A stretch of 43,490 bases of DNA. Origin: Alphaproteobacteria bacterium (lineage in GTDB: Bacteria; Pseudomonadota; Alphaproteobacteria; Rhizobiales; Beijerinckiaceae). The position numbers were made by a program, and so were the translations under genes. A model generated the notes under the pieces. That model searched no databases, had not been told where the DNA came from, and saw nothing but the letters and a program-made list of their open reading frames with translations. The DNA is taken from the NCBI GenBank assembly GCA_016869555.1, contig VGDY01000013.1, forward strand, positions 1 through 43,490. Direction: 5' to 3'. Position 1 is the first letter of the stretch, and each line of letters starts with the position of its first letter. Below, piece by piece: positions 7,642 to 18,227 of this stretch.

Positions 7642-10600
7642 ATGATCAAGAATCTCATCGCGCTCTCTGTCCGAAACCGTTGGCTCGTCGTCTTGCTGAC
7701 GGCGCTCACCGTGCCGCTTGGCGTCTGGTCGCTGATGCGACTGCCGATCGACGCGGTTCCCGACATCACCAACAATCAGGTGCAGATCAACGCCTTCGCG
7801 CCTGCGCTTTCCGCCTTCGAGATCGAAAAGCAGGTCACCTATCGGGTCGAGAACGCCATCGCCGGCATACCTGGACTGGAATATACCCGCTCCCTCTCGC
7901 GCAATGGCTTCGCCCAGGTGACGGCCGTATTCGGCGACAATGTCGACATTTATTTCGCGCGCCAACAGGTCGCCGAACGCTTGGCCATCGCCAAGGAGAC
8001 ATTTCCGCCCGGCGTCGAATCCCACATGGGCCCGGTCGCGACCGGCCTGTCCGAAATTTACATGTGGTCCGTCGACTATGCGCCGCGGACCGGCGAAAAG
8101 CCGGCAAAGGACGGCGAGCCGGGCTGGCAGCGCAACGGCGATTATCTGACGCCGGAAGGGCAGCGACTGCATACGCCGCTCGAACGGACCGCCTATCTGC
8201 GAACCGTGCAGGATTGGATCATCCGGCCGCAATTGCGCACGGTGCCCGGCGTCGCTGGCGTCGACTCGCTCGGCGGCTACGTCAAGGAATATCACGTCCA
8301 GCCCGACCCGGCCAAAATCTTCGCGCTCGGCCTGTCCTTCGCCGATCTCGCCGGCATTATCGAGCGCAACAACATCAGCCGCGGCGCCGGCTATGTCGAA
8401 CGCAATGGCGAGGGCCTGGTCGTGCGCAGCCCCGGCCGGCTGGAGTCGATGGACGACATCGCCAAGGTCGTCGTCTCGACGCGCAATGGCACGCCGGTGC
8501 GCGTCGAGGACATCGCCGAGGTGGGCGTCGGGCGTGAATTGCGCATGGGCAGCGCCAGCATGAATGGCGAGGAGGTCGTCATCGGCACGGCGCTGATGCT
8601 GATCGGCGCCAACAGCCGCGAAGTGTCGAGCGCCGTCAATGCCAGGATGGACGAAATCCGCCGCATGTTGCCGCCCGGCGTCGAAGTGCGCACGATCTTG
8701 AACCGCACAATTCTCGTCAACGCCACAATCAAAACGGTCGCGCTTAATCTTGTCGAGGGCGCCGCGCTCGTCATCCTCGTGCTTTTTGTCATGCTCGACA
8801 ATTTCCGCGCGGCGCTGGTGACGGCGATGGTCATCCCGCTGACCATGCTTTTGCTCGGCGTCGGCATGTATGCCGGCAAGATCAGCGCCAATCTGATGAG
8901 TCTCGGCGCGCTCGATTTCGGATTGATCGCCGACGGCGCGATCATCGTCACCGAGAATTGCCTGCGCCGGCTGTCGCAGCGCCAGAACGCCCTGGGCCGC
9001 GCGCTGACGCTCGAAGAGCGGCTGACGACGGTCATCGACTCGGCGGTCGAGATGCGCCGGCCGACGGTCTACGGACAGGCGATCATCATTCTCGTCTATG
9101 TGCCGATCCTGACGTTTTCCGGGGTCGAAGGGAAAATGTTCCATCCGATGGCGATGACCGTCATCATGGCGCTTGCATGCGAGTTCGTTCTTTCGCTGAC
9201 CTTCTTTCCGGCAATGATCGCCATTGCGCTTTCGGGACGCATGCATGAATCGGAAAACGTCGTCGTTGCCGCGCTCAAACGCGCCTATGAGCCGATCTTG
9301 AAATGGGCGATGGCGGCGCCGATGAAGCCGATCGCCATGGGCGCCGGCGCCTTCGTTTTTGCGGCGCTTCTCTATCTGACGCTCGGCGAAGAATTCGTTC
9401 CGACGCTCGACGAGAAAAATCTCGCCATGCAGGCGAATCGAATTCCGAGCGCATCGCTCACTCAGGCGCAGGGGATGCAATTCGACATTGAACGCGCGCT
9501 GCGCGGCTTCCCCGAGGTCGACTACGTCTTTTCCAAGACCGGCACCGCCGAGATCGCAACCGATCCGATGCCGCCGAATCTGACCGACACTTTCATTATG
9601 CTGAAGCCGCGCGAGGAATGGCCCGACCCGCACCTCGAAAAGGCCGCGCTGATCGAAAAGATGGAGGCGCGGCTCTCGCAGCTGCCAGGCAACGCCTATG
9701 AATTCTCGCAGCCGATCCAACTGCGCTTCAATGAACTGCTCGCCGGCGTGCGCGGCGACATTGCGGTGAAAGTGTTCGGCGACGATTTCGACGTCATGCT
9801 GAAAGCGGCCAATCAGATCGCCGGCATTCTCAATTCGGTCAAAGGCGCCAGCGACGTCAAGGTCGAACAGGTCGTCGGCTTGCCGATCCTCGATATCGCC
9901 GTCGACAAGGCCGCGATCGCGCGCCTCGGTTTAAGCGTCGGGGCGGTGCAGGATGTGATCGGCGCCGCGATCGGCGGGCAGAGGGCCGGCGTGGTGTTTG
10001 AGGGCGATCGCCGCTTCGCGATCGTCGTTCGGCTGCGGGACAATTTGCGCGAGGATGCGCAGGCACTGGAGTCGATTCCGGTCGCGCTCCCCTCGGCGGC
10101 CGGCGCGGCGCCGGTCGTGCTGCTCAAGCAGGTGGCGAAATTTTCGATCGTCGACGGACAGAATCAGATTTCGCGCGAGAATGGCCATCGCCGGGTGGTG
10201 GTCTCGGCGAATGTGCGTGGGCGCGACATCGCCTCGGTGGTCGAGGAGGCGCGGGCGAAAATCAAGTCGAAAGTGAAATTGCCGCCCGGCTACTGGATCG
10301 CCTGGGGCGGCCAGTTCGAAAATCTCGAGGCGGCGCGCGCACGCCTGACGATCGTCGTGCCGGTCTGCTTTTTCCTGATCTTTCTCCTGCTCTATTCCGC
10401 GCTCGGCTCGGCGCGCGACGCGCTGCTGGTGTTCACCGCGGTGCCGCTGGCGCTGTCCGGCGGCGTCGCCGCGCTGTGGATGCGCGGCATGCCGATGTCG
10501 GTTTCGGCCGCCGTCGGCTTCATAGCGCTTTCGGGCGTCGCCGTGCTGAACGGCCTGGTCATGCGCACCTATATTTCGCAATTGATCGCGGACGGCATGC

Positions 10601-10860
10601 CTGAGCTGCCGGCGATCTTCAAGGGCGCAATGACGCGGTTGCGGCCGGTGGTGATGACGGCTCTGGTCGCGTCGCTCGGCTTCCTGCCGATGGCGCTCGC
10701 GACCGGCACCGGCGCCGAGGTGCAAAAGCCGATCGCGACGGTGGTCATCGGCGGACTGATCAGCGCGACGCTTCTCACGCTCGTCGTTCTGCCCGCTTTA
10801 TACGCGTTCTTCAGTCGTTCGTCGGCGTCGTCGCCTTCCCTGCAACAAAGCGAGGGCTGA
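7642..10860 (+). CDS. czcA: Heavy-metal efflux RND pump (CzcA-like, HME family)
   Basis: A 1072-residue inner-membrane proton antiporter. The start IKNLIALSVRNRWLVVLL and the periplasmic PDITNNQVQINAFAP motif are typical of CzcA/CusA pumps. The fourth transmembrane segment carries DFGLIADGAIIVTEN (D425, D431, E438), the acidic pattern of the Co/Zn/Cd (and Ni) HME groups rather than that of the Cu/Ag CusA group. The ATG at 7642 matches the family N-terminus; a TTG at 7573 is in frame but adds a basic leader with no family support. The gap to the adaptor is 88 bases and to the TolC gene 2 bases, so the three are surely one operon. CzcA is used as a family name; the exact metal is unproven. Confidence 0.93.
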   Translation: MIKNLIALSVRNRWLVVLLTALTVPLGVWSLMRLPIDAVPDITNNQVQINAFAPALSAFEIEKQVTYRVENAIAGIPGLEYTRSLSRNGFAQVTAVFGDNVDIYFARQQVAERLAIAKETFPPGVESHMGPVATGLSEIYMWSVDYAPRTGEKPAKDGEPGWQRNGDYLTPEGQRLHTPLERTAYLRTVQDWIIRPQLRTVPGVAGVDSLGGYVKEYHVQPDPAKIFALGLSFADLAGIIERNNISRGAGYVERNGEGLVVRSPGRLESMDDIAKVVVSTRNGTPVRVEDIAEVGVGRELRMGSASMNGEEVVIGTALMLIGANSREVSSAVNARMDEIRRMLPPGVEVRTILNRTILVNATIKTVALNLVEGAALVILVLFVMLDNFRAALVTAMVIPLTMLLLGVGMYAGKISANLMSLGALDFGLIADGAIIVTENCLRRLSQRQNALGRALTLEERLTTVIDSAVEMRRPTVYGQAIIILVYVPILTFSGVEGKMFHPMAMTVIMALACEFVLSLTFFPAMIAIALSGRMHESENVVVAALKRAYEPILKWAMAAPMKPIAMGAGAFVFAALLYLTLGEEFVPTLDEKNLAMQANRIPSASLTQAQGMQFDIERALRGFPEVDYVFSKTGTAEIATDPMPPNLTDTFIMLKPREEWPDPHLEKAALIEKMEARLSQLPGNAYEFSQPIQLRFNELLAGVRGDIAVKVFGDDFDVMLKAANQIAGILNSVKGASDVKVEQVVGLPILDIAVDKAAIARLGLSVGAVQDVIGAAIGGQRAGVVFEGDRRFAIVVRLRDNLREDAQALESIPVALPSAAGAAPVVLLKQVAKFSIVDGQNQISRENGHRRVVVSANVRGRDIASVVEEARAKIKSKVKLPPGYWIAWGGQFENLEAARARLTIVVPVCFFLIFLLLYSALGSARDALLVFTAVPLALSGGVAALWMRGMPMSVSAAVGFIALSGVAVLNGLVMRTYISQLIADGMPELPAIFKGAMTRLRPVVMTALVASLGFLPMALATGTGAEVQKPIATVVIGGLISATLLTLVVLPALYAFFSRSSASSPSLQQSEG

Positions 10861-10862
10861 CC

Positions 10863-12272
10863 GTGAGCCTGCGCGGCGTCGCCTCGGTCATGATCTGCCT
10901 TCTCACGGCGGGACCGGCGGCGCGCGCGGAAAACCTGATGGGCGCGATGCGCCGCGCCTATAACGCCAATCCGCAGCTCAACGCCGGCAGGGCGGAATTG
11001 CGCGCCATCGACGAGAGAGTGCCGCAGGCGCAGGCCGGCATGCGGCCCCGCGTGACAGGCGACGGCTATCTCGGCCTGCAGCGCAATCGCCTGGTCACGA
11101 AGCAGCGGGACGTCGAGGTCGATGACCCGACCAATACGTCGGTCACGAAGAACATTCAGAACGGCGGCAGCATTCCGCGCTCCGCCCATCTGACCGTTGA
11201 ACAGCCGATCTTCGACGGGTTTAGGACGCAAAACGAAACGCTGGCGGCGGAATCGGGCGTCTTCGCCGGCCGCGAGCGGCTGCGCCTGACCGAGCAGCGT
11301 ATTTTGTTCGACGCCGTCACCGCCTATATGGACGTGCTGCGCGACACCGCGTCGCTCAAACTTCAGGAAAGCAATGTCGCCGTCCTGAAGGAGCAATTGC
11401 GACAGACGCGCGAGCGCTATCAATATGGGCAGATCACCCCGACCGACGTTGCGCAGGCCGAGGCGCGGCTGGCGGGCGGAAATTCGATGGCCGGCGCGGC
11501 GCGCGCGGCGTTAGATGCGAGCATGGGCGTCTATCGCAAGATCGTCGGCGTCGAGCCGACGACGCTCGCCCCCGGCGCGCCGGTCGATCGCCTGCTGCCA
11601 AAGTCGCGCGAGGAAGCGGAGCGGATCGCCCAGACCGAACACCCCTTCATTCTCGCCGCCCTGCATGACGCCGACGCCGCCGATCTCGACATCAAGGCGC
11701 TCGAAGCGGAATTCATGCCGAAATTCTCGATCGTCGGCGATATTTTTACGCAAACCGATCTTGCGGGCATTGGCAACCGCAACGTCGGCGCCAAAATCCT
11801 CGGCCATCTCAACGTGCCGATCTATGAGGGCGGCCTGACTTCCTCCCGCGTTCGCCAGGCCAAGGAGACGGCCGGTCAGCGCCGGTTCAACGCCGACGTG
11901 GCCCGCGCCGAAGTTCTTTCGCTGGTTCGCGCCTATTGGGGCGCGTTGCAGGCGGCCAAAATCCAGATCGTCTCAGCGCAAACCCAGATCGCCGCCGCCG
12001 AGCGTGCGCTCTATGGCGTGCGGGAGGAAGCCAAGGCCGGCCAGCGAACGACGCTTGAAATCCTGAACGCGCAGCAGGAGCTGCTCAACGCGCGCCTTGG
12101 GCTCCTCGTTGCGCAGCGCGACCGCGTCGTCGCCTCCTACGCCGTGCTTTCTTCTCTGGGACGGCTGTCCTCGGACTGGCTCGGCCTTACCGGCGAGGGC
12201 TATGATCCCGCGCTGCATTTCGAGCAGGTCAAGGATCTCTGGAGCAACCCGCTGACGCCTGAGGGGCGTTAG
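10863..12272 (+). CDS. TolC-family outer membrane efflux protein
   Basis: A 469-residue protein with a signal peptide (SLRGVASVMICLLTAGPAARA) and two repeated TolC halves: AYNANPQLNAGRAELRAIDE near the N-terminus and the second helical barrel starting about LHDADAADLDIKALEAEFMPK. It resembles the TIGR01844 type I secretion channel group (NMGV/QPIFDGFRT, ERYQYGQITPTDVAQAEARL) more than CzcC, which is a little unusual for a metal pump. It starts at GTG 10863, 2 bases after the pump gene stop, so it is probably translationally coupled and supplies the channel for the CzcBA-like pair. Confidence 0.92.
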   Translation: MSLRGVASVMICLLTAGPAARAENLMGAMRRAYNANPQLNAGRAELRAIDERVPQAQAGMRPRVTGDGYLGLQRNRLVTKQRDVEVDDPTNTSVTKNIQNGGSIPRSAHLTVEQPIFDGFRTQNETLAAESGVFAGRERLRLTEQRILFDAVTAYMDVLRDTASLKLQESNVAVLKEQLRQTRERYQYGQITPTDVAQAEARLAGGNSMAGAARAALDASMGVYRKIVGVEPTTLAPGAPVDRLLPKSREEAERIAQTEHPFILAALHDADAADLDIKALEAEFMPKFSIVGDIFTQTDLAGIGNRNVGAKILGHLNVPIYEGGLTSSRVRQAKETAGQRRFNADVARAEVLSLVRAYWGALQAAKIQIVSAQTQIAAAERALYGVREEAKAGQRTTLEILNAQQELLNARLGLLVAQRDRVVASYAVLSSLGRLSSDWLGLTGEGYDPALHFEQVKDLWSNPLTPEGR

Positions 12273-12361
12273 GAATGGATGCGCGTCGCCGGCGCGGCAA
12301 GATGCTATAAGGGCGCGCACGTCGATGCGGCGAATTCGTAAGAAACCCAGGGAGAGAAAAT

Positions 12362-12841
12362 ATGCGAGGCGCTTTCATCACGCTTGTCGTCGCAGCGGCG
12401 CTGGCGTCGCTTTCGGTCAGCCCGGCCAACGCCTTTTGCATATTCGGCGGCTGCGATCCGACCGAGGCGCAGGCGCGGCAGATTTTCGAAAATTTGCTCA
12501 AGCTGCGCTTTGATAAGCCCGGCAAAATCCTCGAGTTCAAACAGACGATGAGCGAGCGCCTCGAAATGCACGCGACTGGCGAGAAAGGCTTCGAGATTTT
12601 CTTCAACGCGCGCGTCGAATTTCCGGAAGGCGCCAATCTCGAATGCAAGCCGGACGATGCGGGAGCCTTTCCGGAGGGCTGCTCGTCAGGGAAACATTAT
12701 GTGACGTCGCCGCGCAGCGTCGACCCCACCGGCAAGCAATATGTGGCGCCCGGCGCGACGGTGACGTTTGACGAAGAATACCGCTTCTACGCAGACCCGA
12801 AAGGCTGGAAGGGTCCGGACGGCAACGTCTACGCGCAATAA
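12362..12841 (+). CDS. Small secreted protein of unknown function
   Basis: A 159-residue protein with a clear signal peptide (AFITLVVAAALASLSVSPANA, cleavage near residue 24). The mature part begins FCIFGGCDPTEAQAR and is otherwise polar, with further Cys near ECKPDDAG and EGCSSGK, giving four cysteines that could form two disulfides in the periplasm. GGGAGAGAAAAT directly precedes the ATG, a good ribosome binding site. It lies 89 bases after the efflux operon and could be cotranscribed with it, but no domain is recognised and no function can be assigned. Confidence 0.8.
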   Translation: MRGAFITLVVAAALASLSVSPANAFCIFGGCDPTEAQARQIFENLLKLRFDKPGKILEFKQTMSERLEMHATGEKGFEIFFNARVEFPEGANLECKPDDAGAFPEGCSSGKHYVTSPRSVDPTGKQYVAPGATVTFDEEYRFYADPKGWKGPDGNVYAQ

Positions 12842-12863
12842 ATTGCGTCACAAAAAAAGCTAT

Positions 12864-12886
12864 GGGCGCGCAGATGCTGCGCGCCC
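12864..12886. terminator. Perfect 10-bp hairpin, likely bidirectional terminator between convergent genes
   Basis: GGGCGCGCAG (12864-12873), loop ATG, CTGCGCGCCC (12877-12886) form an uninterrupted 10-bp GC-rich stem. On the minus strand it is followed five bases later by seven T (the A-run at 12852-12858 on the plus strand). On the plus strand only CTGACTTTT follows. It sits between the convergent secreted-protein genes ending at 12841 and 12935, where it can serve both; the minus-strand side is the stronger. Confidence 0.75.
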
Positions 12887-12934
12887 CTGACTTTTGCAGA
12901 TTACCTCTTCTTCGAGAAAGAGGAACCCCCGCAA

Positions 12935-13189
12935 TTACTGCTTGGGATGGCGCTTGTCATTCTCCGAGCAGCCAGCCTTGGCGTTACAGGCATAGAAAGC
13001 GTCATAGACCTCGCCCCTCTTGTCCTGCACGCCGTTGTCGTTCTGGCGGCGGAGGAAGGTGTCTTCGCACTTTTCGGCCGCCGCCGCCTGCTTGTCCTCG
13101 TCGGCGTTGCGGGTATCGCAATCCGCGAAAGCCGGGGTCATCATGCCGGCAAAAAGCGCCGCCGCCGTAACAATGGCGAATTTGTTCAT
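12935..13189 (-). CDS. Small secreted Cys-containing protein, paralogue of the gene at 13514-13747
   Basis: An 84-residue protein with a signal peptide (MNKFAIVTAAALFAGMMTPAFA, cleavage before residue 23). The mature 62 residues contain Cys24, Cys41, Cys68 and Cys74 and are rich in Asp, Glu, Lys and Asn. The mature N-terminus DCDTRNADEDKQA...KCEDTFLRR aligns with DCDTRKEDEQA...KCEDAYVRH of the next gene, and both end in a Cys...GC...N-K pattern. Local duplication is the simplest explanation. The ATG at 13189 is chosen for the signal peptide; the frame is open to 13276. No known domain is recognised; a periplasmic disulfide-linked or metal-binding role is speculation. Confidence 0.8.
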   Translation of the reverse strand: MNKFAIVTAAALFAGMMTPAFADCDTRNADEDKQAAAAEKCEDTFLRRQNDNGVQDKRGEVYDAFYACNAKAGCSENDKRHPKQ

Positions 13190-13513
13190 CACTGCGTTTC
13201 CTCGTCTTCCGATTTTGGGGTTTTTTGCTTGCGCAGGCGTAGAACCCTCCCGCCGATCCAGTAACGGCCCCCTCATGCGCGCAATGCGGGCGAACGATGG
13301 GGGAAGAAATGGCCTGTGTCAATCGCGCGTCACTCAGGCGACGTCGGGAGGCGATTGAATGCGAAGGGCGAAGCCGGCCCGGTGTCGCGGGTCTTGCTGA
13401 ATCCGCTTGGAATTGGCGGGCAGGCGCCTCTTTCCGCGTCAAGACGGCGCAACGCCCAAAAAGTAAGGGCGCGCTTGTCGCGCGCCCTCGACGCCAGAAG
13501 ATGGCGAATTGTC
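13190..13513. other. 324-bp spacer between the two small paralogues
   Basis: Holds the upstream region of the 12935-13189 gene (about 13190-13300, with a purine-rich GGAAAC just before the ATG on the minus strand) and the hairpin terminator of the 13514-13747 gene at 13466-13488. Open frames crossing it are antisense or arginine-rich shadows, and I see no further gene. Confidence 0.5.
13466..13488 (-). terminator. Rho-independent terminator of the small gene at 13514-13747
   Basis: AGGGCGCGC (13466-13474), loop TTGTC, GCGCGCCCT (13480-13488) form a perfect 9-bp stem. Read on the minus strand it is followed by TTACTTTTTGGG, a short T-tract. It begins 25 bases past the gene's stop codon. It closely resembles the terminator of the neighbouring paralogue at 12864-12886 (a GGGCGCGC arm in both). 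Confidence 0.7.
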
Positions 13514-13747
13514 TCAGAGATCCTTGGAATTCTGCGGGCAGCCGCACGCCGCGTCGCAGGCCTTGCGATCCGCCTTCAGCTTGGCGTGGTCGGCCATCAT
13601 GTCCTGCTTGTGGCGGACATACGCGTCTTCGCACTTGCCCGCGCAGAGCGCCTGCTCGTCTTCCTTGCGCGTGTCGCAGTCGGCGAAAGCCGGCGCGGTC
13701 ATCGTCGCGAACAGAGCAAAGGCAATGGCTATGGTGAACGTCTTCAT
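13514..13747 (-). CDS. Small secreted Cys-rich protein, paralogue of the gene at 12935-13189
   Basis: A 77-residue protein with a signal peptide (MKTFTIAIAFALFATMTAPAFA, cleavage before residue 23). The 55-residue mature part has six Cys (24, 35, 39, 64, 68, 70), two more than its paralogue, and a central helical charged stretch (RHKQDMMADHAKLKADRK). The pattern DCDTRxxDE...KCED and the signal peptide end PAFA are shared with the adjacent gene. The ATG at 13747 follows CCTCAGG and fits the signal peptide; the frame is open to 13807. The short length and even Cys number suggest an oxidised periplasmic miniprotein. Function is unknown. Confidence 0.8.
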   Translation of the reverse strand: MKTFTIAIAFALFATMTAPAFADCDTRKEDEQALCAGKCEDAYVRHKQDMMADHAKLKADRKACDAACGCPQNSKDL

Positions 13748-13910
13748 CCTGAGGTTTCCTCCGTCTTCGTTTGCTTTTTTTGCTTGTTGCGCCCCGCCTC
13801 TACGCACCCCGCCACATCAACGGCCGAATGGGAGTTCCCACGCTCTAGCGTCACGAAGATGTCGCAGGAAATTTTGCGCGTCAACAGGCTCAGGCCGCCG
13901 GGCGCGCCTT

Positions 13911-16622
<2,712 letters not shown>

Positions 16623-16715
16623 GGAAGGGTCCTTGCGGCGCGGGAAGGCGCGCTCTTTCTAGAAAATTCCATGCCAAGGGGGCAAATAGAAAAGGCGCGT
16701 CGAAAATCGAGCCTA

Positions 16716-18158
16716 TCAGGCGCGTCGCTCGCCGCGCAGCGGTCGCTCCTCCATGCGCGCCAGAAAAACAAAGGACAAGCCGACACAGACCGCCAGCGCG
16801 AGAAAAACCAGGCGAAAGCTGGAATGCAAAGCGGCGCCGTCGGCGTTGGTCTTCAGATCTTCGAGCAATTGCGCGCGGCCGCCGCCAATCGCCAGCGCGG
16901 CGAACAGCGCGACGATCGTGGCCGCCGCGAGCTGCCGGAAGAATTGCATCGACGCCGTCGCCGTGCCGAGGTCGCGCGAATCGACCGCATTCTGCACCGA
17001 AACGGTCGCGATCGGCAGCATCCCGCCGATCCCGAAGGTCGTGACGGCAAGCAGGGCGTTGAGCGACAGCAGCGAGCGGCCCGCGCCCGCCTGCATCATG
17101 AAAGCCGCGCCGAGCGCGGCGAGAAAACCAGCGCCGAGCCCCAGCAGCGGCGCCGCCTTATAATGCTTCAGATGCGCCATCAATCGACCCGACAAGGTGG
17201 CGCCGGCGACGGTGGCGACCATCAGCGGGATGAGCGTCAGCCCGGAATCGCTGGCGTTCATGCCGGCGCAGACTTCATAAAAGATCGGCATCACCACCGA
17301 GAGGCCGACAAAGCCCCCTAGTCCAAAAGAGCTCGACAGGATGGCGTCGCGAACGATCCGCAGCCCAAGGATGCGCAAGGGAATCAGCGGCTCCTCGGCG
17401 CGCGCTGTGCGCCAGGCGAAGAGCGACCAGGCGAGGGCCGAAGCGGCGAAGAGCCCGATGATCGGCGCCGATCGCCAGGGATAGCGGACGCCGCCCCAGC
17501 CGAGCGCCAATACGAGAATCCCGGAAGCGGCGATCAGCAAGGCGGCGCCAAGATAGTCGACGCGGTGGGGATGGCGCCGCTCTGGCAGCCGCTTCAAGCG
17601 CGCGTTGACAAGGACGAAAGCCGCAAGGCCAAGCGGCAGATTGATCCAGAAGATCAGCGACCAATGCCAATATTGCGCAAAAAATCCGCCCATCGCGGGG
17701 CCGCCGATGCTCGACGTGATGAACACCACGGCGAAATAGGATTGATATCGGCCGCGCTCCCTCGGCGAGACGAGATCGGCGACGATCGTCTGGCCAAGCG
17801 AAATCAGGCCGCCGCCGCCCAGTCCCTGGACCACCCGCGCCCCGGCGAGCGCCGGAATGCTCGGCGCGAGAGCGCAGGCGACGGAGCCGATCACGAAAGT
17901 GGCGACGCCGACGAGAATGACGCGTCGGCGTCCGTAGACATCGGCGAATTTGCCGTAGAGCGGCGTCACCACCGTCGCGGCGATGAGATAGGCCGTCACG
18001 ATCCAGGGAAGGTCCTGAGGGTCGCCGAGGTCCGCCGCGATCGTCGGCATGGCGGTGACCACGATCGTCTGGTCGAGGGCCGAAAGCAGCATCGCAAGGC
18101 CGAGTCCGAACATGACCGGTCGCAGTTCGGCGGCGTTTGGCGGCGTATTGGCGGACAT
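16716..18158 (-). CDS. MFS multidrug exporter, DHA2 (14-TM, EmrB/QacA) type
   Basis: A 480-residue membrane protein beginning with MLLSALDQTIVVTAMPTI, the DHA2 first-helix motif with the DxT(I)V signature. The MFS loop motif GKFADVYGRRRVILVG and the helix-5 motif C-like ARVVQGLGGGGLISLGQ follow. The hydrophobic profile fits about 14 helices. Such pumps export hydrophobic drugs or cations with protons, but the substrate cannot be read from sequence. No adaptor or TetR repressor gene is adjacent, so regulation is not apparent. It is 69 bases from the recQ-like gene, in the same direction and downstream of it. Confidence 0.92.
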   Translation of the reverse strand: MSANTPPNAAELRPVMFGLGLAMLLSALDQTIVVTAMPTIAADLGDPQDLPWIVTAYLIAATVVTPLYGKFADVYGRRRVILVGVATFVIGSVACALAPSIPALAGARVVQGLGGGGLISLGQTIVADLVSPRERGRYQSYFAVVFITSSIGGPAMGGFFAQYWHWSLIFWINLPLGLAAFVLVNARLKRLPERRHPHRVDYLGAALLIAASGILVLALGWGGVRYPWRSAPIIGLFAASALAWSLFAWRTARAEEPLIPLRILGLRIVRDAILSSSFGLGGFVGLSVVMPIFYEVCAGMNASDSGLTLIPLMVATVAGATLSGRLMAHLKHYKAAPLLGLGAGFLAALGAAFMMQAGAGRSLLSLNALLAVTTFGIGGMLPIATVSVQNAVDSRDLGTATASMQFFRQLAAATIVALFAALAIGGGRAQLLEDLKTNADGAALHSSFRLVFLALAVCVGLSFVFLARMEERPLRGERRA

Positions 18159-18227
18159 GAGCTCGGAGCGGGGGAGCGGACGGGGAGCCTATACAATGTT
18201 GCGGCGCATAACGAAACCCTCGCCCGC

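Noticed and set aside
7636-9720. 694-codon open frame antisense to the CzcA-like gene
   Set aside because: The sense strand has a complete pump with all motifs. Long antisense frames arise from GC-rich third positions, and the translation is rich in Asp, Arg and His with no domain.
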